Positions 7,880 to 16,646 of a DNA stretch of 21,251 nucleotides are shown here, in pieces. Origin of the DNA: Dunaliella salina. Lineage: Eukaryota > Chlorophyta > Chlorophyceae > Chlamydomonadales > Dunaliellaceae. Where the stretch lies: the NCBI GenBank assembly GCA_002284615.2, contig MU070133.1:1-21251 (forward strand), given 5' to 3'. Position numbers and translations under genes: made by a program. Positions within the stretch are counted from its first letter, which is position 1. The number at the start of each line of letters is the position of its first letter. The notes below the pieces were generated by a model, which saw only the letters and a program-made list of their open reading frames with translations, was not told where the DNA came from and made no database searches.

Positions 7880-8451
7880 TTGGGCATCATTTAGGTTAGC
7901 ACAGGCGGGACGTGCCCGTGTGTCGGCTGTAGCAATTTCTTGTTTTTGCTCATCCGAGTAGCATCCAGCTCTTTCATGCATCTCCAATGGTACTTCCGAT
8001 GGCACACATCACAAACAATACGTATCAGGGAATGGATTCCCAAGGTTCCGGTTTTGTAACTTTGGTAGTAATTGCATATTTGGCAGCAGGCACACTCAAC
8101 ATCAGTGCGAGCAGCAGATGAGACATTTTCAGGCACAAGATTAGCTTGTTTGAAAAGTGGCAGGGCCCATTTTTCAATAATCTAAGGTGCGTAAAGGGTA
8201 TGGTATTGCACTTGAAAGTGGCCAGGGGAGCTCGACTGTTCTTTCTTGTTCTCCGCATAAATCCTCCAATCATCTATGTAAGTAATATCTAAATCATGGT
8301 AGAAGATAGAACTGATAGCATGGCTAGCAGTAGTCTCTTTAGCAAGTTTCTCAGCTGTGTCTCTCCTACAGTTCCAGACTTTTAGGCCTTGGGAAAGGTA
8401 GCTTAGAGAGTGGATGGCTGGGGAAATGATCTTTCTTTCTGAGTGGAGCAA
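7880..8451 (-). pseudogene. PHD-type zinc finger with preceding chromodomain-like segment, LINE copy A
   Basis: The first part (8451-8182) ends with TASHAISSIFYHDLDITYID, then GHFQVQYHTLYAP, then (after an in-frame TAG) IIEKWALPLFKQANL. Copy B has the matching HYKVQWHPVTIEKWALPIF. The Y-x-V-x-W/Y...W pattern recalls chromodomains (YLVKW...TWEP), but this is only a resemblance. The next part holds the finger: CACCQIC, a long loop, CDVCHRKYHWRCMKELD, then in a shifted frame RPACANL. Compared with copy B (CDTC...CPAC) the ligands form C4HC3 order, as in PHD fingers, which bind histone tails. The first Cys of the final pair is Arg here (CGT). Together the module could tether the element protein to chromatin; that is inference. 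Confidence 0.6.
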
Positions 8452-8489
8452 TTGCTGCCTCTTCTTTCTGGGTCTGTCTGTTTGAGTAT

Positions 8490-9296
8490 CTAGGCTATTC
8501 GGGGTAAGAGTCTGTATTTGAGGGTTGAGACAATCATCTGTCTGATGTTAGTGGTTTGTGCTTGAGGAGTTGGGCTGTGTAGGATATGGTGAGCAGTGCT
8601 CAGACATGCATGTGAACTGCTGACATTTGGGCTAGCCTGGCTAAATTGGGACGTGGAAAAAGAGGTATTTGTCAATGCTGAGCGTGTGCGTTTGTTGTGT
8701 GGCCCTTTTGCAATAGTATCTTTAAGTTGTATAGCAGGAGCCAGAATATCCAAGCTCGCAGTGAGTCTGTCTGCAGAGGGGTGGAGTGCTTGTGTGAGAG
8801 TGATTTGGAGTGAGTTCTTTAGCTGAGTGGCTCCTCCAGTGATTGCATCTCCATTTGAAATTTGTTGTGTTCCAGGACAATTAATGGGCGTAGGATGATT
8901 GAATGCACGTCTGAGGCGGCGTCCGGTGTGTTCATGGGTGCAGAAAGATGTGGAAAGAGGCTGTGGCGGTGGCACTGCTTGAGTGGAGGAACCCAAGCTG
9001 GGTTGGGGGTTTGCTCGTTGGAAACTGTGGGTGTAGGGAGGCTGTTCCCCACCCATGCTGGTGTTGGTAAGGCAACTCACATGAGTGTTGTTGGTACGAC
9101 GGTAAACAGGGAGGGCATTTGCTTCAGTATTTTTGTAGGCAATGATCTTTTGGTCTTTGGGATAGAGGATGTGTTTAGTTCTTCTTGTGGAGCATGGTTG
9201 ACAAGAGCTGCCTATTAAGCGCAATTTTACATTTGTTGTTCCACCTTGGGGTGTTAAGCCTGAAGTTGAGGAACTAAGATGACTTGAGTTTTGCAA
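8490..9296 (-). pseudogene. Ser/Thr/Pro/Gln-rich spacer of LINE copy A (268 codons open)
   Basis: This is the longest uninterrupted frame in the window. Its composition is dominated by Ser, Thr, Pro, Gln, Asn and His, with no recognisable fold, so it is probably a disordered linker between RT and the zinc-finger module. The frame continues toward the PHD region after a stop. Copy B has similarly Pro/Thr-rich, C-rich DNA at 12050-12520, but a residue-level alignment there is not convincing by eye. That so long a frame survives in a decayed element may reflect low-complexity DNA poor in stop-forming triplets and not selection. Confidence 0.5.
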
Positions 9297-9599
9297 TGAG
9301 ATGCATGCTCATGTAGCCCGCTGATCCCCATATTCAGCAGAGGTTGCAGCATGCAAGTGATGAGAGTAGGGATGTTTTGAGGAGGTGGTTTGTGCAAGGC
9401 GAGGAGGGCTTCACAAATGTGACCTAGTTCCTCCTTAAACACACTAAACCATTTTTCATGAGATGGAGCTTACTGGAATGCACGCTAGTCAGCTGGCGGG
9501 CGCGCACGTTATAGTTGAGCTGACGTTTTTTGTGCAGATTTGTTCCTTCTCGTTTGATGAGGCAGGTTTCAGATAAAGTATTAAGGTTTTCTATCTTAG

Positions 9600-9960
9600 T
9601 TAAGAGGTTGAGGTTAACTGTGCGGTATCTTACTGAGGGGTCCTCAAAGCTGAAGAGAAAGAAAAAGCCTGGCGTTTATGGTGCTTTACTCGGACTGAAG
9701 TGCGCCCTAGTCCAAAATTATCAGAATCGTCATGGACCATAGCTGCTGCTGTGCTTTTCCGGAGTTTGTGTTTGTGTGTGACCATTCTGTCTATCATAGT
9801 GTCCCAGATAATAAGGTAAGTAGGGGTGCAGGGAGTTGCTGCAAAAGAATATGCAAGGCTAGGGATTATGGCTGTGCGGACTATGTTTAGTATTTGGCAT
9901 GAGGATGCATAGGATGCGTCAAGATTATTTAGCTTATTTTTGAGCTTAAAAGTCATACGC
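9600..9960 (-). pseudogene. Post-RT thumb region of LINE copy A
   Basis: A 108-residue frame (9956-9630) follows the RT palm. It contains SCQILNIVRTAIIPSLAYSF, the pattern seen after the YADD block in LINE proteins where helices of the thumb begin, and an MVHDDSDNFGLGRTS stretch resembling the conserved acidic-plus-GLG-x-S block downstream. The region beyond it aligns loosely with the start of copy B at about 11740-11890. Confidence 0.55.
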
Positions 9961-10149
9961 TGAATCTAGTGCTTCCAGTTAAGGTCCATTGTCATTTGAA
10001 CTCCCAGATAGAGGAAGGGCTAACTTGATGCAAGGAACTGGGCCTTCTGTCCTTGGATTTCAATTTTCCCCTGAAGCCTTTTGATGGTGAGCTTAAGATT
10101 GAGTCACTCCATTGTGGTCTTTTCTGGGATGGCTGTGTAGAATGTCGGT

Positions 10150-11640
10150 AGCCTTAGTCTTGCTGCCGGGAATTATGAGTGTGGCCCAGTTGGGGTAGGG
10201 AGCGAGTTTTTCTGGCTTGTGCGTTCAAATCTTGTATTGTGCTAGTTGGACAGAGGAGGTCATCAGCAAAGGCAGTGCTGCTAAGGTTATTTGCAAGGTG
10301 GTTGTCGGTGGTGTTTTGGTCTGGGACACATCCATGTTTATAGCCACGCCCCCCAACATGCAGCCAACGCAGAAGGGGCTCCATGTAGAGGAGAAAGGAA
10401 AAAGAGCGGAGTGCTTCACCTTGAATTGTATCTCTCTTAACCTGAATCTGCTTAGTGCTAGCCCCTGAGGGCAGTCTTACTTAAGTTGTGGAATTTTCAT
10501 ATAGATTTTTGACGGTGTCAATGGCATCGGTGGGGAAGCCCAGATCATACATTATCCAGAGCATCCTGTCATGGTACCATGACCGGTCAGTAGTGTTGAA
10601 GGCTGAGGTGAAATCTACAATACGGGCATAGATATCTTTTCTGAAAACTTTGGCATCTCCAAGCCATGAAGATGACATTTTGGAGTTGGTGGATGGTGTC
10701 TTTTTGATTCCGGAAACCACCTTGCGTGGAGCTCAGGAGGGAGTGTGCTTCCGCGTGTTCACAGAGAGAATTGGTGACCATGCGCGTCCAGAGTTTGTAG
10801 AGCGCGTTGTCTTATCCAATGGGCCTGTAGGAGGATATGCTTGTCTCCTCTCCTTTGTTTTTGTCAATGGTTTTCAGTCAATGATTTTTTGAGGCACCGG
10901 GGTGAGGCGCATAGCCCACATGATGATGAAGAGCTTATGAATGCTCTCTTGGATCTCGGGGGAGAGCGTTCCAAGGATCTCATTCACTATTTTATCTGGC
11001 CCTGGCGATTTGTTATTACTGATGGTTTTAATGCATTCATTAAAGGCACTTTTCTCCATGATTTTGCAGTGGAGCCATTCTCTTTGTATTGATTGTTTTT
11101 TGCATCTTTTTACAAGCAATGTTGTGGTTGTCCTTATTACGAGTTTCATCTATGTAAGTAATGGCTTGTTTAGCGCTTTCAGAGAGCTTTTGCAGTTGTG
11201 GAAGAGGAGGGATATCAAGTTGAAAATTTTTTAAGTTTGGAGATAACCTTATTAAGGTTCTCATTTCCCCTATTTTACTTCAAAATGGTGGAGGTGCAGT
11301 CCGTTGTGTTGATGGCAAGGGAGTTCAGGACTACAGCTTGTAGTGGTTGTGGTCTGAGGAGATAGTTCTTGTGTTGCACACTTTCGATGCTACTTGGTAG
11401 GAAGAGTGAATGAGGCTAGAGATGCCTTCTGCCAGTGTTTCAACTGTAGCAGAGGCCGGTTCATTGCATAGTGTCTCAACTTTTTTGGTTTGTTTGGCAG
11501 GTGTTTTTTCTAGATTATTTTAAAATGTAATGGCTTCTGTACAGGCTGGCTCAAGGATTTGCAGCAATTTCTTCAAGGTTTTGGGGAACCCCGTGTGCAG
11601 GGTCTTGTAAGAGGTCCTCTGCATCAACAATAGCGCTTTG
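10150..11640 (-). pseudogene. Reverse transcriptase domain of LINE copy A
   Basis: Motifs in order on the minus strand: NNKSPGPDKIVNEIL at about 11025-10980 (the K-x-PGPD block of LINE RTs); SSYRPIG, an in-frame TAA, then DNALYKLWTRM at about 10835-10780; STQGGFRNQKDTIHQLQNVI at about 10730-10670 (the Q-GF block); DFTSAFNT at about 10615 (motif A, F-D-x4-AF); TIQGEAL at about 10430 (motif B, QG); and AFADDLL at about 10275-10250 (motif C, catalytic DD kept). The upstream part to 11640 reads as the endonuclease-RT linker (LAEGISSLIHSSYQVA-like). The enzyme would copy element RNA at a nicked target. Frameshifts between every pair of blocks and several stops make it nonfunctional. Confidence 0.85.
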
Positions 11641-12525
11641 GACATCTCCTTTCATGGAGCACCCTACCTGCTCTCTAGCATCAGTCCCATAATATATGTC
11701 CTCTCAATGTCAATGTAACCTACCCTTTAAAACTTTAGCCTGCCACTGCACTTTTGCCCTCATGGAAATAGGCATATGCAGACTCTCAGAATTGCTCATT
11801 GACAACCTCAACCATACTTGACCAGGACAAATTCACTTCCTTGTTTGGTCGCAAAATTAGGACCGAACATATTGTGGCCCTTAATAGACTCTTATAATCT
11901 CAACACCCACAATCTGACCAAGGTAAGACCTAACCTCATCAACACAATCATACAAAGCCAAGACAGCTCACCCAATAAAAACCTTGAATCACGTTAAATG
12001 AATAGTACAATGTATGCAGAATTAATGAAAGAAGAACGTACACCAACAGGCTGGAACTGGTCAAAGCTTCACACAGGCCATTTTCCCCCAAATCCTCACA
12101 ACTTTAATCCAGACAATGGGGCCGTGCGCTCACACAAACATACATCCTGATTCCAGAACTTACAGCAGCCCCCTCTTTAATGCCTAAAACATGGAAGTAG
12201 GAAATGCTTTCCCCAGTAGCCAGGACAGCACTTCCCCAAACACCCAACATCAGTCAGAGGTCCACACGTGCTAAGGCAGACGCACTCACAAAAGGAAGTA
12301 TCCCAATGCAGAACAGCCGCCAGCACAAGCACATAACTTTAACCCCGATCAACCCCTCCCAACACCCATCCCAAAGGCCCTGCCCCCAGGGCCGACTTTG
12401 ACCCCACTTATCGGGGGCAGGAGGCCTAGAAGGAGCCGGGCGAGATCCAACAACACTCCTAAAGTGTAATTACCCACAATCCATGATAACCCATCGTCCC
12501 CAACATCCAGACACACCAGGCCTTC
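11641..12525 (+). pseudogene. Thumb remnant and Pro/Thr-rich spacer of LINE copy B
   Basis: Apart from the thumb-like block near 11760-11900, the stretch is C- and A-rich, with short open frames biased to Ser, Thr, Pro, Gln and His. This parallels the spacer of copy A in position and composition. Stops are frequent and no domain can be named. Confidence 0.4.
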
Positions 12526-13090
12526 ATGTTCCCCAGTGGCTCTGAAATTAAAAAAAAAAAGGCTGCTGCGTTAAGCCCAGTTGAAGCTAGCAACACCATT
12601 TTCCGCTACGACCATGTGATCCTGAAAATTTTAGGCTGGCAACACTTGCGGAAAAAATACGAGAGATCATCTCAAGAGAAACAGCAAATACATTACAAAG
12701 TACAATGGCATCCCGTCACCATTGAAAAATGGGCCTTACCCATTTTCCAAAACGCCGGGCTGAAATTAGCCTCTTTGAAGCATGTACCAAGGAAAACTAA
12801 ACTAGACTCATGCTGCCAGCTCTGCTGGAGCCCACTAAGCAAAGAGCACACATTTGAAAGTCAACTTCATGACGATATGCTCGCCTGTGATACCTGCCAT
12901 CGCACATACCAGGGACTGTCTCATAGATGTCAAAGCATGCTCCCAAAATGAGCGGGAAATGGACAAACTACATGAGCACCGGGACTGCCCTGCATGTGCC
13001 TCTCTGTCCACTTCTCTGAAGATTGCAAAACGATCTGTGCAGAATCGCATCCTAAAAAGGAAACTGCTGATATGTTACAAGTGCATCCAG
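12526..13090 (+). pseudogene. Chromo-like segment and PHD-type finger, LINE copy B
   Basis: The frame at 12526-12951 contains FRYDHVILKILGW, HYKVQWHPVTIEKWALPIF and then the finger: SCCQLC, a loop, CDTCHRTY. A frameshift near 12910 moves the continuation into a frame reading RDCLIDVKACSQNEREMDKL and DCPACASLSTSLKIAKRSV. Joining the ligands across the shift gives C-x2-C, C-x2-C, His-Cys, C-x2-C, the PHD order. Copy A supplies the undamaged YHWRC at the point of the shift, while copy B supplies the undamaged CPAC. The IEKWALP core is identical in both copies, which is good evidence that this module was translated and constrained. PHD fingers have been reported in CR1-type LINEs, there outside the RT-RNase H interval. 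Confidence 0.65.
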
Positions 13091-14385
13091 ACTTGGATGC
13101 TCATGTGCAAGCCTTTGACTCGGAAAAAATACCAGAACAAACAGAAGGCTCGGTAGGTGACAAAATAGACCTAGACAACCTTGTTAATCAAGGCTTCGAA
13201 GGCAACCCTCAGAGGCTATCTGCATTGACATGGCTCTCAGCTGCCGGCTGCACCATTTCCAAGAATGTCACCTTTGACTTCCAGCCTACCAACCCTCAGA
13301 CAGATATCATGCCAACATGGCAATGTGATATTATCCTTAAAAGTGTTGATCTCATGAAGGAACAACCTCTTCAACCTGATGTTGTCACTCCCATCTGAAG
13401 CTGATCTGAAGTTGTCATTCCAACACAAATGGCAGAGGCAATCACCACTGGATGTGCCTGTATTTACAATGCCAACGGCAAGTGCGCTGGCATGTTCACT
13501 GTAAACAGGCTCGTGGCCCTGCTCGAAGCCTATGAAGCAGCCAAAAGAGTAGGTATCCATGCCACAATTCAACCACCTGTCCAGGATCCAGCAACTAAAA
13601 TTCTGGGACTGCTTTCCCGCCAAAAGGCCCAACAAAGAGATCTTCCAGCCAAGAGCAAAAAGCTCCACACTTCCAACCCACTTATCACACCTCCTCATAT
13701 CCGATTAGCCCTGCTTAAATGGTGCATGCATGGTCTCAACAGAAAGGTTTTCCAACTCCTTTGAATTTGGCGAGACCTACAACACCTGTTTCAGCACACA
13801 CAGCCAAGACCAAGTCTTTGGAGCGCACACAGACACCCTCTCTGTGCGCTAATTTGGCTTCTCCTTCTGCCATCCCCCACATGATGATGAATGTTTCAAC
13901 TCCTGCGCCACGCAGTGCATTCCTCCCTCCAAACCACAGATCCAGTTGCCATCTTCATGCTCCTGCCCCACTGGAGAGGCTTCAGCTGTAATGCTTAAAT
14001 GAGCTGGCTTACCCAGCACTCACATCTTGTAAAAGTGCTTGCCAAATTCCCTGCCAGAAACATCCAATTCCAGGCACCACAGCACTGGTTTGATACCATA
14101 CCCAATTTCACACCACATTCTTATCCTATGCGACTCATTGTTGCTTGGAATCCAATGCCAGAGAAGCACTAAATACTGCTAACAAAGATTGGTTTGAACT
14201 CCTCCAACAAGATGTTCAGGCCAATTACCCCTGGATCCTGCAAACCTAACGCCATTGCATGCCCACCAACACCTTGCATCAAACACTTGGAAGCAAAAAT
14301 TTTAATCATTTCCTCCTGACATTCATAGCTGCTCACACAAGTGTCCTCAGGCAAGGACAGCCTTCATCCCTGACAACTACAAAAA
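13090..14385 (+). pseudogene. Inter-domain region of LINE copy B
   Basis: One frame is open almost throughout 12994-13764, broken by two close TGA stops at 13396 and 13402. It contains LVNQGFEGNPQRL, ISKNVTFDFQPTNPQTDIMP, ILKSVDLMKE and CIYNANGKCAGMFTVNRLVA, each with a counterpart in copy A at 7037-6401. After 13764 the frame shifts into Ser/Pro-rich sequence (13719-13991), and 13992-14385 is heavily broken. Function unknown; the block lies immediately before RNase H in both copies. Confidence 0.55.
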
Positions 14386-15192
14386 ATGTTCACACCTAGA
14401 ATGAAGGACTGGAGAGAAATCACCTGCACTGACGGCAGTGTTACTAAGCACAAAGGTGACGACTCCCCACCACTTTCTAACTCAGGTATTTACAAACCGG
14501 GAAGGGACACAGCTCCATTCTCCCAACACCTGCAACTGCACATAAAACCCAATGGCCATGGGCCCACCAATACCATCACCAGAGCAGAACTTGTGGGTAT
14601 CCTTGTCGTACTCCAACACGAGCAAACTTGAATTGCCGCTGATAGTGCATCCTGCCTCCCCCAAATTTCTAAGCAAACCCTGGATCCAATGCGCATGAGG
14701 TATCACCTACACGCAGAGCTCATTCATGCAATATCAACCATATTGGAACGCTCCCCTCACCCTATTCATTTCTACAAAGTCAAAGCCCACTCTGGCATTG
14801 TAGGAAATGAGGGGGCTGATGCTTGCGCTCGCACCGCAGCCCTCTCAAACACCTTAGATATGGCGTTTCCAGATACCAGGGACCCATTCCACAATTTTTA
14901 CTGGCTTTCATTGAACACCTCTTCCTCACGAGATGATGGCATATACCGCTCGAACGCTTTCCCGATGCACTACCTCACAAACTTGAACGATTACTTAAAG
15001 CACAAAAACACAAGCTTGGCTCTGCTGACACCTCTGGCTACCACAACCAGAGATGGCAGAAACTTAATGATGCTATACCAGCAACTACCATTGCAAATAC
15101 TGATCTCGCAACCCAACCTCTCAAGTTCCAAACAAAGAGATCAGCAAGTCCTTCTGAAAAAAATCCAAGGATTGCCCTTGAACAGCAAATAA
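14386..15192 (+). pseudogene. RNase H domain of LINE copy B
   Basis: The four acidic positions are present in a single reading frame: Asp in CTDGSV (14431-14433), Glu in ITRAELVGI (about 14587), Asp in AADSASCL (14641-14643) and Asp in HSGIVGNEGAD (14818-14820). Only one in-frame TGA (14629-14631) interrupts the domain, making it the best-preserved domain of this copy. Downstream, DPFHNFYWLSLN matches the block after RNase H in copy A. From about 15008 the family-like reading (HKLGSADTSGYHNQRWQKL) is in another frame, so a frameshift lies near 15000. Confidence 0.88.
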
Positions 15193-15971
15193 ATATAATG
15201 AAGTATCGTATGGATACACTGTACAATTAGAGTCATGCCTTCAAATTCAACTCTTTCAGTAAAGGAAAATGCCTACTACGTGATGATATGGACCACATTT
15301 ACCACAAACTCCTAAAGTGCACAAACTCAACAATGAGCAGGATGCACACCAACAGACACAATGCACAAATTCTTTGTGTGAAAGCCCTCAGTAAAGGCCA
15401 GTATGGCTCATCCCTTATTGGTATGGATGGTTGCAATCACGACAGACTCCTGGATCAGGGCTTAAAGGTAGCTGAAAACATATCAAGAGCTATTTTAGAC
15501 TGGATTTTCCCTAATGCTACTGGCTCCCCTGCCCGGCACCCAACTTGCTCTCATGCTATCTTTGTGCGCCTTCTTCCAGGCAGACTCACTTTAATCCTTC
15601 CAAGATCCCTTCTCAAGACAGGGACATACATCTTGTAAAACCCAAATTCTGTCCCGACACAAATCCCTTTATAAAAAAAAAAAAAGGTAAAAAAGTTTTA
15701 CGTTTGCCATCTAGCCGCGTGTATTAAGGAAAGAACCTTTGTGAGGAACCCACCGACACGCAGCTTAAGAAACCCAAACAAGAAAAACAAAGTGACTTTA
15801 CACACCATCCTAATTGGCGTGGCCGGTACCATTTACAATGAGTTTACAATCACACCCCTTACAAACCTGGGCCTGACGAAACAAAAAGCCAAATCACTAG
15901 CAGCCAAGCTTAGGGACCATGCCACCCAAAGATTAACCTCTATCAAAAACACCAGACACGCTCTTTGCTAA
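15008..15971 (+). pseudogene. C-terminal finger and PD-(D/E)XK-like nuclease domain of LINE copy B
   Basis: From 15008 the frame reads HKLGSADTSGYHNQRWQKLN, then INIMKYRMDTLYN, an in-frame TAG where copy A has Gln, and SHAFKFN. The finger is eroded (CLLRDDMDHIYHKLLKC keeps two Cys and one His). RMHTNRHNAQILCVKALSKG follows, then DWIFPNATGSPARHPTCSHA with IFVRLLPGR, where copy A has STRDAVLV, so the Asp appears lost. DRDIHLVKPKFCPDTNP (about 15620-15665) matches REINLCEDTRP of copy A, with the Glu replaced by Lys. An A-run at 15671-15684 and a frameshift follow, then VTLHTILIGVAGTIYNEF and NLGLTKQKAKSL to the stop at 15969-15971, a C-terminal block known to me from other algal LINE proteins. 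Confidence 0.6.
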
Positions 15972-16031
15972 CAGGGGGCTTCTGGGAGGGGATCTGCTGG
16001 ACGTGCGGTGGTGGAGGAGGGAGGAGGAGAT

Positions 16032-16193
16032 TGTTATGTGAATGAACTGGCCAATTGGATTTCCTTTGCAAGATATAAGGTCAATCTCGGAATCCGAGTT
16101 TTCTCTTGTTTTCCTCTCACTTCTTATACACCTTGTAACTCGGACCTCATATCTTGCACAGAAAATCCAATTGACCAATTTATTCACATAACA
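16032..16193. mobile_element. Fold-back MITE with 51-bp terminal inverted repeats
   Basis: Arms 16032-16082 and 16143-16193 are reverse complements with 6 mismatches in 51 positions, all but one transitions. The outer end is TGTTATGTGAAT on both sides. The 60-bp centre also folds partly (ccgagtt at 16094-16100 with aactcgg at 16137-16143). Total 162 bp, no coding capacity. Flanks share only a short gag/gaga similarity, so no target duplication is assigned. The element sits right after the 3' end of LINE copy B. Confidence 0.8.
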
Positions 16194-16632
16194 GAGAGTC
16201 CAGGCGTCAAGAGGCATGGCGAGCAGCAACCCTCCAGATCCCCACTAGATCTGTTCCTGGCTCTCTCCTAGGCTAGCTATGTCTAGTGTAGGTTTTGAGG
16301 GCCTTCTGGTGAGGCCACTGCTTCCTTGCTAGCCTGCTAGCTTGTTAGTTAGTGGACCTTCCCTTAATGCACGCGGCCTCTGGCTTGCGTAGACTTTTCT
16401 TTTTCTTTTTCTTTTCCTGTGTTTTGGCTGTCCTGGGTGTTGGAGTGGGTAAGGGGAAAGGAAAGTGTTTTATTGTGTTGATCGTCCTAAGGTGTACATC
16501 AAATTCCGGAAAGGGTAAGCACCTGGTGGCTTGTCATAAATGGACGAGCTTTTCCTTCGAACATGCTAGCTCCATCTGACTTGAGGCCATAACCTTCCTT
16601 GCCTTACATTGAACAGAGCAAAACCCATAGCC
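16194..16632. other. Noncoding stretch with a pyrimidine tract
   Basis: Holds a cttttctttttctttttcttttcctg tract at about 16396-16420 and repeated ctagc/gctag tetra- and pentamers (about 16270-16345). No gene, RNA or transposon recognised. It is the left flank of LINE C. Confidence 0.6.
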
Positions 16633-16646
16633 TGAGGTGGCACGAG
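16633..16646. repeat. Left target-site duplication of LINE C
   Basis: The sequence tgaggtggcacgag is identical to 18716-18729. These are the copies made when LINE C inserted. Confidence 0.85.

Larger units (their letters stand above)
3640..11640 (-). mobile_element. LINE copy A, long decayed non-LTR retrotransposon (RT-PHD-RNase H-CCHC-nuclease)
   Basis: Reading the minus strand from 11640 to 3640 gives, in order: a linker typical of the region between endonuclease and RT; RT; thumb; a Ser/Thr/Pro/Gln-rich spacer; a possible chromodomain-like segment; a PHD-type finger; a conserved inter-domain region; RNase H; a CCHC finger; and a PD-(D/E)XK-like C-terminal domain. Domain order and many residues agree with copy B at 11641-15975. 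No apurinic endonuclease (APE) domain is visible, so the copy is 5'-truncated near 11640. Stops and frameshifts are frequent. Two segments have no counterpart in copy B and are treated as later insertions (about 7040-7800 and 4775-5325). Edges are approximate because no target duplication or poly(A) tail was found. Confidence 0.75.
11641..15975 (+). mobile_element. LINE copy B, 5'-truncated, same family as copy A, opposite strand
   Basis: This copy starts at or after 11640, where copy A ends head-to-head. The first recognisable block (about 11760-11900, EIGICRLSELLIDNLNHT then, after a frameshift, a stretch ending IRTEHIVALNRLL) fits the thumb region following RT, so the RT itself is missing. 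Then follow Pro/Thr-rich DNA, the chromo-like and PHD module, the inter-domain region, RNase H, a partly decayed finger and the C-terminal nuclease-like domain ending at 15971. Matching blocks in copy A are similar but far from identical, so the two are distinct old insertions and not a recent duplication. No target duplication was found. Confidence 0.75.

Noticed and set aside
8862..9218. 118-codon plus-strand open frame
   Set aside because: Antisense to the Ser/Thr/Pro-rich spacer of LINE copy A, with no motif of its own.
7180..15240. Non-standard genetic code (TAG/TAA = Gln), known in some ulvophyte algae
   Set aside because: Some in-frame TAG/TAA do face Gln codons, but TGA stops and frameshifts are just as common and other stops face non-Gln residues. 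Pseudogene decay explains all of them.
15665..15690. Poly(A) tail marking the 3' end of LINE copy B
   Set aside because: Recognisable LINE coding sequence (VTLHTILIG to the stop at 15971) continues after it in the same orientation.
3640..15975. Twin-priming (5' inversion) of a single LINE insertion to explain the head-to-head copies
   Set aside because: Twin priming inverts only the 5' part, so the two arms should not overlap. Here both arms contain PHD, RNase H and the C-terminal domain, and these differ strongly in sequence, so there were two separate insertions.
16352..16579. Plus-strand open frame with a poly-Phe run
   Set aside because: The Phe run is the translation of a cttttt tract; no other protein-like feature.
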